The notes beneath the pieces were generated by a model, which did not search any database, was not told the DNA's origin, and was given only the letters and a program-made list of their open reading frames with translations. From the NCBI RefSeq assembly GCF_019083965.1, contig NZ_JAHRCY010000012.1, forward strand, positions 62,001-126,000: a stretch of 64,000 bases of DNA, written 5' to 3'. Below, piece by piece: positions 1 to 9,100 of this stretch. The stretch comes from Catellatospora tritici (GTDB lineage: Bacteria; Actinomycetota; Actinomycetes; Mycobacteriales; Micromonosporaceae). The translations under genes were made by a program, and so were the position numbers. Position 1 is the first letter of the stretch. The number at the start of each line of letters is the position of its first letter.

Positions 1-2376
1 GGCGTACGCGCCGTGGCCGGTGTAGCGGTCGTGGGCCCAGCGCCAGGCCCGCTCGGCGGCGGCGCGACGACCCGCCGCGGCCAGGTAGCCGGCCCCCAGG
101 GCGGCGGCCCGCGCCGCCTCCAGCGGCAGCCCTGCCGCCTCGGCCAGGGACTGCGCGGTGGCGCACCCGGTGCTGGCCGCGGTCAGGTCGCCGCGCGCGG
201 CGCAGATCATGGCCTGTACCCGGGCGACCGCGGCCCGCGCCGACACCCGCGTGACCGGGCGGTTCGTGAACCGGTCCAGGGCCGCCTGCGCGGGTTCGAC
301 CTGTCCGGCACGGGCCAGCGCGTCGGCCAGCAGCGGTCCGAACAGGTGGGTGCCGGGCTCCCGGGAGTCGTACGCGTCCTCGAACGCGGTCGCGGCGGCC
401 AGCAGTCCGGCAGTGTCCCCGGCCGCGTCGCACACGGCGGCCCGCGCCAGCGCCGCGTAGGTCAGCGCCGCGCGAGAGCCGATCCGCCCGGCCCAGTCCC
501 GCGCCTGCTCCATGTGCCGGACCGCACCCGGATCGCCCTGCGCGGCCAGCGGATACGTCGCCAGGGCATGGACCAGCGAGTAGTCCCAGACCCGGGCGTT
601 GGCCTCGGCGTCGCCGACGGCCAGGGCCGTGTGCAGCACCGCCTCGGCCACGTTGCCGCGCCGGTACTCCGTCTCGCCGAGGTAGGCCAGCGCCTGCCCG
701 ACGCGCAGCGGCTCGCCGCGCACAGCCCGCTCGACCGCGCCGCTGAGGTCGACGTACGCGCCGTCGAGGTCGTCGGTCCACAGCCGCACCATGCCCCGGG
801 CCACCAGCCCGTCCAGGCCCGGCGGATCCGGTGGCAGCTCGGCCAGGGCCCGCTGCCCGTCACCGGTGAGCGCCAGCCCGACCGCGCGAGCGAACCACGC
901 GAACGAGGCCACCGCCGGTTCGCGGGCCGCTGCCAGCGCCGTCTGCCCGTGCCCGACCATGGCGTCGTAGTCGGTGTCGAGGATCGCGATGATCGCCAGC
1001 TGGGCCGCGACGCGGGCGGTCAGGTCGGCGGGAGCGTCGGCCAGGGCCCGTTCCAGCAACTGCGCGGCCTCGGTGGTGCGGCCGCTGACCAGCGCGTGAT
1101 AGCCGCACAGGTAGTCCCGCCACGGGTCGCGCGGCAGCGCCCGGATCTCGGCCGCGTAACCGTCGGCGCCGCGCAGGTCACCGGCGACCAGCAGTGCCTC
1201 GCACACGGCGAACAGGATCGGTGCGCGGGCCGGGCCCGGCGGGGTGAGGTCGGCGCTGTGCCGCAGGTACGCCGCGGCCTGGTGGGCCTGACCCTGCCCG
1301 GCGAGCATCGCCGCGTACGCGGCGACCTGCCGCGCCAGCTGCTCGTCCGGGCCGTCGGCGCCCGCGACCAGGTGCGCGACGGCGCGTGCGTGGTCGACCT
1401 CGGCCGCCCGGCGGTGTAGTTCCCGGCGCCGCCGCGCGTCGAGTCCGTGGTAGACGACGGAGCGCGACAGCGCGCCGGTGAAGGCCAGTTCGTGCCCACC
1501 CGTGCCGGGTGCCTCGGCGAGCAGCCGCCCGTCGACCGCTTCGGCCACCGCCTGCGCCACCGAGGTCAGCCCGGCCAGCTCTCTGGCGCGGTGCAGCGCG
1601 AACTCCGTGCCCAGCACTGCCCCGGCTTCGACCAGGCGTCGCGCGGGCGGGCTGAGCGCGGCGACCCGGTCGGCGATCACCGCCGACACACCTGCCGGGG
1701 CGGGCAGTGGCCCGTCACCGAGGGCGAGGATCCGTGGCGGCACCCGGTCCAGGACGTGCTGGGCGTGCAGTGGATGCCCAGCGGTGTGCTCGTGCAGGCG
1801 GGCCGCGCCCGCCGGAGACAGGTCCGGATGCCCGCAGACCAGCGCGAACCTGGTCAGCTCCGCCGCGTCCAGGCCCCGCAGCGGCAGCCGCTGGCCGCGG
1901 GCGCCGTCGACGATCCGGCGCCAGCCGTCGTCGACGGCCCAGCCCGAGTCGGGCTGGCTGGTGACGACGACCAGGACGGGCTCGGCGGTCATCGACCGCA
2001 CGGCCAGTCGCAGCGCGGTCAGCGACGGGTGGTCGGCCCAGTGTGTGTCGTCCACGATGAGCAGCAGTTCTCCGGCCCGGCCGAGCTCGCGGGCCAGCGC
2101 CCGTCCCGCGTATGCGACGTCCGTCGCCTCGACCGACGGGACCAGCTGCCCGAGCGTCGCCCACGGCAGGGCGCTCTCGTCGGGGTCACCGGAGGCCCAT
2201 CGGTGCTGGCGCGGACCGGCAAGGGCCAGGAAGTGGCGCAGCAGCGCGGTCTTGCCGATCCCGGCTTCGCCTTCGATCGCGACGACCCTGGTCTGGCCCT
2301 GCCGGACCGCGGCCCACGCGCGGTGCAGGGCTTGCAGTTCCGGTTTCCGGCCGACGAAGCGCGGGGCGTCGCGCAT
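1..2376 (-). CDS. Large AAA-ATPase transcriptional regulator, LuxR/MalT-like (3' end outside window)
   Basis: Partial gene of at least 792 codons, open to the window edge and therefore lacking its C-terminus. The start at 2376 is an ATG followed by MRDAPRFVGRKPELQAL, the usual N-terminus of this family. Residues 36-43 (GEAGIGKT) are a Walker A loop and LLLIVDDTHWAD near residue 105 is a Walker B; a conserved AAA lid follows. The rest is helical and TPR-like (for example AERAWRWAHDRYTGHGAYA at the edge). Family members normally run to about 900 residues and end in a LuxR-type helix-turn-helix, which would lie just outside the window, so DNA binding is inferred. It is transcribed away from the secretion locus; the signal peptidase gene upstream reads in the same direction with a gap of about 60 nt. 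The ligand and targets cannot be deduced. Confidence 0.85.
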   Translation of the reverse strand, partial: MRDAPRFVGRKPELQALHRAWAAVRQGQTRVVAIEGEAGIGKTALLRHFLALAGPRQHRWASGDPDESALPWATLGQLVPSVEATDVAYAGRALARELGRAGELLLIVDDTHWADHPSLTALRLAVRSMTAEPVLVVVTSQPDSGWAVDDGWRRIVDGARGQRLPLRGLDAAELTRFALVCGHPDLSPAGAARLHEHTAGHPLHAQHVLDRVPPRILALGDGPLPAPAGVSAVIADRVAALSPPARRLVEAGAVLGTEFALHRARELAGLTSVAQAVAEAVDGRLLAEAPGTGGHELAFTGALSRSVVYHGLDARRRRELHRRAAEVDHARAVAHLVAGADGPDEQLARQVAAYAAMLAGQGQAHQAAAYLRHSADLTPPGPARAPILFAVCEALLVAGDLRGADGYAAEIRALPRDPWRDYLCGYHALVSGRTTEAAQLLERALADAPADLTARVAAQLAIIAILDTDYDAMVGHGQTALAAAREPAVASFAWFARAVGLALTGDGQRALAELPPDPPGLDGLVARGMVRLWTDDLDGAYVDLSGAVERAVRGEPLRVGQALAYLGETEYRRGNVAEAVLHTALAVGDAEANARVWDYSLVHALATYPLAAQGDPGAVRHMEQARDWAGRIGSRAALTYAALARAAVCDAAGDTAGLLAAATAFEDAYDSREPGTHLFGPLLADALARAGQVEPAQAALDRFTNRPVTRVSARAAVARVQAMICAARGDLTAASTGCATAQSLAEAAGLPLEAARAAALGAGYLAAAGRRAAAERAWRWAHDRYTGHGAYA

Positions 2377-2434
2377 GAGCTCAGATGCTACACCGGGTCC
2401 AATGCCGACTCGGCTTCCCGCCGGGCGTCGCGCC

Positions 2435-3061
2435 CTACTGCCGCACGCCGTCGAACGTCTCGGGCGTGGTCAGCCACGTCGACCGGTCGAACGGCCAGAA
2501 CAGCACGAAGGCCCGGCCGATCACCGCATCAACCGGGATGGTGGCCTGCTGCAGATCATGCCCGTGGCTGTTGTAGTTGGCCAGGGAGTCGGCGGAGGCT
2601 TCCCGATGGTCGCCCATCACCCACAGCCTGCCCTCGGGCACGGTGATGTCGAATGCCGAGGGCGCCATCTTGTTGCCCGGGTACACATAGGGCTCGTCCA
2701 GCGGATGGCCGTTGACCGCTATGCGTCCCTGCGGATCGCAGCAGACCACCCGGTCGCCCGGAGCACCGATCACCCGCTTGATGAAGTCCTCGTGCTCCTG
2801 CACGTCGCGCCAGCTCTCGGGCGCTTCGAACACGATGATCTCGCCCGCCGCGGGCGTCCGGAAGTCATAGACGAGCTTGTTGACCAGCACGTGGTCGTTC
2901 CTGTCCAGGGTGTGCTCCATCGACTCCGACGGGATGAAGAACGTCTGCACCACGAACTGGCGCACCAGGAACGCCACGACCAGGGCGACGGCCAGCAGGA
3001 CCGGCAGTTCCCGCCAGAAGGAACCCGACTTGTTGCGCCTCTTGATCTGCTCGTCCGTCAC
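2435..3061 (-). CDS. lepB: Signal peptidase I (S26 family)
   Basis: 208 residues. A short basic N-terminus is followed by one membrane helix (about residues 18-37) and then the catalytic box PSESMEHTL with Ser47. The general base Lys95 lies in FIKRVIGAPGDRV, followed by the GDHREASADS box and the C-terminal IGRAFVLFWPFD. The order and spacing fit a type I leader peptidase that cleaves Sec and Tat signal peptides on the outer face of the membrane. The start is a GTG with no clear Shine-Dalgarno sequence, so initiation may be leaderless. It lies next to a T7SS locus and a genome region rich in exported hydrolases, but it is probably a general housekeeping or paralogous peptidase rather than a dedicated T7SS component. 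Confidence 0.93.
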   Translation of the reverse strand: MTDEQIKRRNKSGSFWRELPVLLAVALVVAFLVRQFVVQTFFIPSESMEHTLDRNDHVLVNKLVYDFRTPAAGEIIVFEAPESWRDVQEHEDFIKRVIGAPGDRVVCCDPQGRIAVNGHPLDEPYVYPGNKMAPSAFDITVPEGRLWVMGDHREASADSLANYNSHGHDLQQATIPVDAVIGRAFVLFWPFDRSTWLTTPETFDGVRQ

Positions 3062-3301
3062 AACCAGAAGTTACCGGTCCAGACGGCATCGAGGTGGACC
3101 GTTACCTGGGAATGTGCTGAGTGACGAATCCTGCCGCGGACCCCCGCTCACCGAGCCGACGCTCACTCATGGCCGGGGCGGCGCGTCACCCCCTGGCGCG
3201 CGTCCGGTGTGGATGCCCCGACGGTGGCCCGATGTCGGTACGCTGAGGCCTCTGCGGACGTCGATGCGGTCCGCACAGTCATTCCTCGTGGGGAGGCCCA
3301 G

Positions 3302-3622
3302 ATGGCCATTCGGGTCGACGCGGAGACGATCCGCGTCGCATCGCAGGACGTCAACGACACTCGCATAGCCCTCGATCAGGATCTCAAGGATCTCCAGGCG
3401 CTCGCCGAGCGGCTGGGCGGGAGTTGGCGCGGCAACGCCGCGCTGCGGTTCCAGGAGCTCATGACCGATTGGCACCAGGAGGCGACCCGGCTCACCGAAG
3501 CCGTCGGTGACATCGCCGAACTCCTCAAGAAGACGGCCGCCGGTCACAGCGCCAACGAGGAGGAGCAGGCCGCGTCCTTCTCCAAGATCTCATCCAACTC
3601 GATGCGCGGCGCGCGGGACTAG
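3302..3622 (+). CDS. WXG100 family protein (ESX secreted partner)
   Basis: 106 residues. The ATG at 3302 is preceded by a strong GGGGAGG; an upstream in-frame ATG at 3209 would add residues with no family similarity. The protein is predicted to be a helical hairpin whose turn is the diagnostic W-x-G motif (Trp42-Arg-Gly44 within GGSWRGNAALRF), and the length is normal for WXG100 proteins. A second WXG100 gene begins 10 nt downstream. Such pairs usually form EsxB/EsxA-like heterodimers exported by EccC. A TACGCT hexamer at 3239-3244 could be its -10 element. The two paralogues cannot be matched to EsxA or EsxB with confidence. Confidence 0.92.
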   Translation: MAIRVDAETIRVASQDVNDTRIALDQDLKDLQALAERLGGSWRGNAALRFQELMTDWHQEATRLTEAVGDIAELLKKTAAGHSANEEEQAASFSKISSNSMRGARD

Positions 3623-3631
3623 GAGCCTTCG

Positions 3632-3925
3632 ATGAGCGATCAGCCGGGAGTCATCGCCGTCGACTACGCGGCGATGGAGGAGGCGCAAGCCGGAATCCAG
3701 CGCAAGGTCTCCGAACTGGAGCAACGCCTCAACGACCTGAAGGGTCGGCTCGCCAAGCTCGAGTGGGACGGCAGCGACCGAGACGCCTACCAGGCGGCCT
3801 GGGACAAGATCGCCCGTGCCGTCAACGACGTCAAGGACACCATGGGCTTCATCGGCGGCGCGGTCGGTCAGACCCGCCAGTCCTACCAGGACACCGAGAG
3901 CGCCAACGCCAAGCGGTTCCAGTAG
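3632..3925 (+). CDS. WXG100 family protein (ESX secreted partner)
   Basis: 97 residues, typical for the family. It shows a helix, the turn motif Trp45-Asp-Gly47 (LEWDGSDRDAY) and a second helix with heptad-like spacing. It lies 10 nt after the preceding WXG100 gene, with an AGGAG-like ribosome site, so the two are almost certainly co-translated and their products probably pair for export through the EccC ATPase encoded nearby. The C-terminus (SANAKRFQ) lacks an obvious YxxxD/E export signal, so the partner or the folded dimer may carry the signal. Confidence 0.92.
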   Translation: MSDQPGVIAVDYAAMEEAQAGIQRKVSELEQRLNDLKGRLAKLEWDGSDRDAYQAAWDKIARAVNDVKDTMGFIGGAVGQTRQSYQDTESANAKRFQ

Positions 3926-3940
3926 CGCCGCCCCGTCGAT

Positions 3941-3986
3941 ACGTGCCCGAACGTGCGCTCGCGACCGCGGCGCACGGCGGGCACGT
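3941..3986. terminator. Nested inverted-repeat hairpin between convergent genes
   Basis: Outer arms ACGTGCCCG (3941-3949) and CGGGCACGT (3978-3986) are perfectly complementary. Inner arms GTGCGC (3953-3958) and GCGCAC (3970-3975) also pair. It sits between the WXG100 pair (+) and the EccB-like gene (-), whose stop codon starts at 3987, so a bidirectional terminator is likely. Confidence 0.6.
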
Positions 3987-4229
3987 TCACTGCTGCGGAC
4001 CGGACACGCAGTCGATCGTCGGCTGGGCGAAGCACTGATCGTGCTTGATCTGGCCGTACACGAACAGGCCGACGAGCAGCAGTCCCACCAGGAAGAGTCC
4101 GCCGATCAAGGCGGCGCCCGCCCGCGCCAGCGGCAGATCGAGCGCGTCGGGCTCACCCAGGATCAACGCGTTCTTGATCCGACGGATGACGAACCGGTGG
4201 GCGTGCACCTGCTCCTGTCGGCTGTACAA
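3987..4229 (-). CDS. EccB-like N-terminal fragment: cytosolic stub plus one membrane helix only
   Basis: 80 residues. The start is a TTG at 4229 with GGGAGGAG seven nt upstream. The first 35 residues (YSRQEQVHAHRFVIRRIKN) match the characteristic cytosolic N-terminus of the T7SS core component EccB, and residues 37-58 are the single membrane helix ending in FVYG, as in EccB. A normal EccB continues for about 400 residues with a periplasmic repeat domain. Here the protein stops 22 residues after the helix, in a short tail with two cysteines (Cys66, Cys74). No remnant of the missing domain lies in the 60 nt downstream, which instead hold a hairpin. It is either a natural minimal EccB or the maintained stump of a truncated gene; the intact ribosome site and reading frame favour maintenance. 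Confidence 0.7.
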   Translation of the reverse strand: MYSRQEQVHAHRFVIRRIKNALILGEPDALDLPLARAGAALIGGLFLVGLLLVGLFVYGQIKHDQCFAQPTIDCVSGPQQ

Positions 4230-4298
4230 GGGTTGCTCCTCCCATCGACCGGTTACACAATACTAATCTCTGGCACCCGGGACGGCTGAAGGGGAACG

Positions 4299-5450
4299 AT
4301 GGCCTCAGACACGGCCGGCGGGGCGACACGTGACGGTCTGACGCACGGCCCGCGAACCGGCTCGATCCTGGCCGTGACCGCCCTCTTCATCGCGACACTG
4401 GCGCAGGTGCCGGCGGGGGCCTACGTGACCGCCGCCGGAACGGCGCTGGTGACGGTCGCGGTGGCAGTCGTGCTGAACCCGTTCGGGGAAGCCTCGGTCC
4501 TAGCCGGACACAGCAGGGTGCGGACCGGCGGGTCACGCCAGTGGGCGCCCACCGACAACACGCAGCCCGGATCGGCGGTGACCGCGCTGATGCCGACCCT
4601 GTCGGTGCACGAGGCGCAGCACCGAGCCCTGAGTTTCGGGATCGCCCGCGACCACCACGGCTGGTTCAGCCTGCTGGAGGTCGAACCCGAACGCGGCATG
4701 AGCGGCCACCGCAGCGTCGAGGTCTCGATGGGGCGCCTGGCCCGGTTGCTCACTGACGACACGCTGCCGATCACGTCGATCCAACTCGTCGCGACCTCGG
4801 TCCCGGTGCTCGGCCAGCTGGACGGTTCACCCGCCGCGCAGTCCTACGCGGCACTGGCCCACGGGTCGGCCGCGCTGGCCGCGCACGCCACCTACGCCGC
4901 CGTACGCTTCGGCAACGAGCAGGCCGCGCGGGCCGCCGCCGCGCGCGGTGGCGGACGTGCCGGGCTGGAGCGGGCACTGGGGGCGGCGCTGGGCCGGGTC
5001 GCGGCCGCCTTCACCGAGGACGGCCACCCCTCGGCGCCGCTGAGTTCCGAGCAGCTCCGCACCGCCCTGGCCGACGCCGTGTTCCCCGACGGCACGGTGC
5101 CCCCGTCAGCGGTCCGCGACCACGGAAAGCACTGGATCGCCGGTGAGCTGGCCCACCGTACGTGGCAGCTGCGCAACGGCGCCGCGCTCCCGCTCGGCGA
5201 GGTGCACGACCGGCTGGTCACGACCGGCTGTCGGACCGCCGCCACCTCGGCGACCATGCGCCGATCCACGCACGGGGGCGACCCGACGGTGCAGGTGCTG
5301 GTGCGGGTCGCGGTCCACCCGACGGCGCTGGAGACGGTGTCACAGCACGTCGTCGCGCAGCTGCGCCAGGTCGGCGCTGAGCTCCGGAGCCTGGCGGGCC
5401 AGGCCGACGCCGTATACGCCAGCGCACCGACCGGAAGCGAGCTGTCGTGA
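4299..5450 (+). CDS. eccE: Type VII secretion protein EccE-like
   Basis: 383 residues, ATG with AAGGGGA upstream. Two closely spaced N-terminal membrane helices (roughly residues 20-37 and 40-62, ending in VLNPFG) are followed by a long soluble domain, which is the EccE layout. In the mycobacterial ESX membrane complex EccE lies at the periphery next to EccB, EccC and EccD. The assignment rests on topology, length and position, since primary sequence in this family is poorly conserved. Its stop overlaps the GTG of the next gene (GTGA), which indicates translational coupling. It is divergent from the EccB-like gene across a 69-nt AT-richer gap that probably contains both promoters. Confidence 0.75.
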   Translation: MASDTAGGATRDGLTHGPRTGSILAVTALFIATLAQVPAGAYVTAAGTALVTVAVAVVLNPFGEASVLAGHSRVRTGGSRQWAPTDNTQPGSAVTALMPTLSVHEAQHRALSFGIARDHHGWFSLLEVEPERGMSGHRSVEVSMGRLARLLTDDTLPITSIQLVATSVPVLGQLDGSPAAQSYAALAHGSAALAAHATYAAVRFGNEQAARAAAARGGGRAGLERALGAALGRVAAAFTEDGHPSAPLSSEQLRTALADAVFPDGTVPPSAVRDHGKHWIAGELAHRTWQLRNGAALPLGEVHDRLVTTGCRTAATSATMRRSTHGGDPTVQVLVRVAVHPTALETVSQHVVAQLRQVGAELRSLAGQADAVYASAPTGSELS

Positions 5451-6097
5451 GCCGACCCGCCACCGCCACCGCCCCGCACCTGCCGGTCCGTGGTGCGGGA
5501 CTGCTGCTGGGCACCGACAGCCGTCGGCACGCGCCGGTGCTGCTGCGGCTATTCCACCCGCGGCCACGCCGGGTGGCGGCGCTGGGGGACGACTGGCTCG
5601 CCCGTCTGCTGGTGTTCCGCGCCCTGGCCCTCGGCGCCAGGGTCTGGGTGCGTACGCCCGACCCGCGGCCGTGGCTGGAGTTCGGGGCACAGGCGACCGG
5701 CCGACCCGACCGGCTGCTGACGGTCGCGCCGCATCATGCGGTGGCCGCCGAGGGCGCTCCCGCGCGACCGGTGCTGGTGGTCGACGCGCACGCGCTGGAG
5801 TGCGCCGAGCAGCCGCTGGCGGCCTGGCACACCCAACTGCAGCTGCTGCCGGCGGTGCCCAGCCTCGCCGGCGACCTGATCCGGCAGGCCGACGTCGTCA
5901 TCTCCCGGCAGCTCGACGAGCGGGCGGCTCATGTCGTCGCCGACGCGCTGCGGCTGCGCCAGCACGAGACCGCCCGGCTGCAGGCCCTGTTCTCCGACAT
6001 CGTCGCGGTGTTCGGTGCCGACCTCAACCACCGGGTGACCATCGCGCTGACACCGCTCGAGCAGAGCCTGGTGGGCCTGCCCGGCCGGGTCGGCTGA
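5447..6097 (+). CDS. Unknown protein coupled to eccE in the T7SS locus
   Basis: 216 residues, GTG start overlapping the eccE stop by 4 nt. No membrane helix or signal peptide is apparent. The sequence looks like a compact alpha/beta protein: hydrophobic strands (RGAGLLLGTD, GARVWVRTPDP, RPVLVVDAHALEC, ADVVISRQLD) alternate with helices, loosely resembling a Rossmann or P-loop fold. There is no Walker A motif, so if it derives from the EccC-type ATPase domain it is inactive. Co-translation with EccE and a convergent arrangement with eccC (7-nt gap) argue for a cytosolic accessory role in secretion. I do not recognise a named family. Confidence 0.75.
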   Translation: MSRPATATAPHLPVRGAGLLLGTDSRRHAPVLLRLFHPRPRRVAALGDDWLARLLVFRALALGARVWVRTPDPRPWLEFGAQATGRPDRLLTVAPHHAVAAEGAPARPVLVVDAHALECAEQPLAAWHTQLQLLPAVPSLAGDLIRQADVVISRQLDERAAHVVADALRLRQHETARLQALFSDIVAVFGADLNHRVTIALTPLEQSLVGLPGRVG

Positions 6098-6104
6098 CCG
6101 GACA

Positions 6105-9100
6105 CTAGAGGAGTTCCTGCGGCTCACGCCAGACCGTCTGGATCAGTTGTGTGCCACCGGCCCGGCTGGTGAACCGCGCCCGACCCGCTGGCAGCGGCCC
6201 GTTGCGCAGCTTGCCGATGAACGGAAGCTCGTCGGGGTTGCCGGACATCAGCAGGGTCGGGCTCTCCATCAGGCGCATCTGGTTGACCAGCGCCTCGCCG
6301 ACGGCCCGGCCCCCGCCGCTGGCCCGGCGGGCCAGCGTGACGTGGAAGCCGATGTCGGCACCCTGCTGCAGGTACCTGGTCAGCGGCGCCAGCGGGCTGA
6401 GCGAGCCGGGGGCGACCAGGTCGTAGTCGTCGACGACGAGATGTACGGCGCTGCCCCGCCACCACGAGCGGTCGCGCAGCTGCGTCGGCGTGACGTCGGC
6501 CGGGGGCAGCCGCTCCTCCATGATCTCGGCCAGGTCGGCGACGGCACCGGGGATGTCGCCGACCGAGGTGAGATAGCGCAGCATGTACTGGTCCTGGGCG
6601 AACTCCAGCAGCGACCGCTTGATGTCGATCACGACTAGTTTGGCCGTACGCGGGGCGCGGGTGTTCGACAGGCGCGGGTCGCGCTGGTTGCGCTCGGTCG
6701 TCTCGCGGATGAGGTGCCGCAGCAGGTTCGTCTTGCCGCAGCCGCTGTCCCCGAAGATCAGCAGGTGCGGGTCCTGGCCGCTGTCGAGCAGCACCGGGGC
6801 CAGTCGGCGCTCGTTGATGCCGATCGGGGTGCCCGTCATCGTCTTGTCGACGGCCTGGTGGAGTTCGGCGACGGGCAGCACGGCGGGCAGCATCCGCACC
6901 CGGCGGGCGACCGGGCCAGTCCAGGCCGCCCCCACTCGGGCGACCAGATCGGCCAGCCCGTCGCCGACCGTGTCGGCCCGCTGGTCGCCGTCGACGCGCG
7001 GCAGGGCGGTGAGGTAGTGGTACGGCCCGGCGGCCAGGCCCCGACCGGGGCGGTCCAGCGGCACGTTGGGCGCCACCCGGCGGTCTATCTCGGAGTCGGT
7101 GGGGTCGCCCAGGCGCAGTTCGAGCCGCTTGGGCAGCAGCTCGCGCAGTCCCGCGCGCACGTCGACGTAGCGCAGCGCGGTGACGATGACGTGGATGCCG
7201 AAGTTGAAGCCGCGCCCGGCCAGCTCCGTAATCGCGGCCTCCTGCGCCTCGAACTGGTCGCGCAGCACGAACCAGCCGTCGACGAACAGGAACACGTCCC
7301 CGAACGGGTCGTCGGAGACCTCGCCGGAGGCGCGCAGCCGCCGCCACGTCGCCATCGAGTCGATGCCGCGCTCGGCGAACACGGCCTCGCGCTCGTCGAT
7401 GATCGCGGTGACCTCGTCAACGGTACGCCGGACCGCGTCGATGTCGCGGCGACCGGCCACCCCCGACACGTGCGGCAGGTCGCGCAGCGGCAGCAGGCCG
7501 CCACCGCCGAAGTCGAGGCAGAACACCTGCACCTCCTGCGGCGTATGCGTCAGGGCCAACGCCGCGACCATGGTGCGGACCAGGTTCGTCTTGCCCGACT
7601 GCGGACCGCCCACGATGAGCACGTTGCCGCCGACGCCGTCGAGGTTGAGCAGCAGCGGATCGTTGCGCTGCTCCTTGGGCCGGTCCTCGATGCCGATCGG
7701 GATGACCAGGTTGCCGCCCGTCGCCGCGCACAGCCCTCGCCGTGGGTCGACGGCCAGGCCGCCGAGCAGCCCGTCCAACGTCGGCGGGGTGACCAGGGGT
7801 GGCAGCCAGACGGCATGGGCGGGCTGGCCCTGGCCGCGCAGCCGCCGCAGGAACATCTCGTACACGGTGATCTGCTGGTCGACCGCGGGTTCGGCACCGG
7901 CGCTCTCGAAGCCGGGCTCGCCGCCCAGCCCCGGGTCGGCGGCGGGCTGCGGCGCGCTCACCGGCGCCGACTCGTACCGCACCACGTGCTGGCCGGCACT
8001 GGCGACCTCGCTCGGGGTGGCCAGCGCCCGTGGCCGCCGGAACGGACCGGAGATGTAGCCGCCGCGGAACCGCAGCAGGCTCGTCGCATCCGGCTTGAGG
8101 TAGCCGTGCCCGCCCTCACCCGGCAGCTCGTTGGCGATCGGGCTGCCGAGCACCGCCCGGCTGTCCTCCGGCTTGTCGGTCCGCAGGCCGATGCGGTAAC
8201 CGAGGTAGCTGTCCAGGCCGCGCAGCCGTCCCTCCTCCATCTTCTGCGTGGCCAGCAGCAGGTGGACGCCCAGCGCGCGGCCGATCGCACCGATCTTGAT
8301 GAAGATGTCGAGGAACTCCGGCCGGGCCTTGAGCAGCTCGGTGAACTCGTCGCAGATGATCATCAGGCTGGGCAGCGGCGCCAGCTGCGCCCCCTGCCTG
8401 CGCGCCCGCTCGTAGTCGTACCGGCTGGCGTAGTCGGCGACGCCGTTGACCTTCTTGCGCAGCACCTCCTGCCGCCGGTCCAACTCCCCCAGCACCGCGT
8501 CGGACATCCGCTCCACCAGCGCCAGCTCGCTGGCCAGGTTCGTGATGGTGGCGCTGGTGTGCTGCAGCACCTCCATCCCCGCGAACGTCGCCCCGCCCTT
8601 GAAATCCACCAGCACGAAGTTCAGGTCGGTCGGCGAGTGGGTCGCGGCCAACGCCGTCACGATCGTGCGCAGCAGCTCACTCTTGCCCGAACCGGTACCT
8701 CCGATCAGGATCCCGTGCGGGCCCATGCCGTGGTGCGCCGACTCCTTCAGGTCCAGGAACAGCAGCTCGCCCTCGGGCGTCAGCCCGATCGGGATGCGCA
8801 GCCGGTCCCGGTCCGAGCGGGCGCGCCAGGTCACCCTCGTGTCCAGCGCCTCGAGATCGCCGATACCCAGCATGGCGGGCAGGTCGCTGCTGACCGCGCT
8901 CGCCATCACCGGCCCGTCCTGCTCCACCAGCCGGAACGGCGAGATCTGCCGGGCCACCGCGGACGCCGCCGTGCGGCTCAGCCCGTCTGCGGCACCCTGC
9001 GGCGTGGCCACGTCGTCCTGCAGCCGGTTCAGGCTGCCGTCCGCCGCGACCTGCAGCGACAGGACCTTGCCCGCGTCGCGCACCAGCACGCCGCTCAGGT

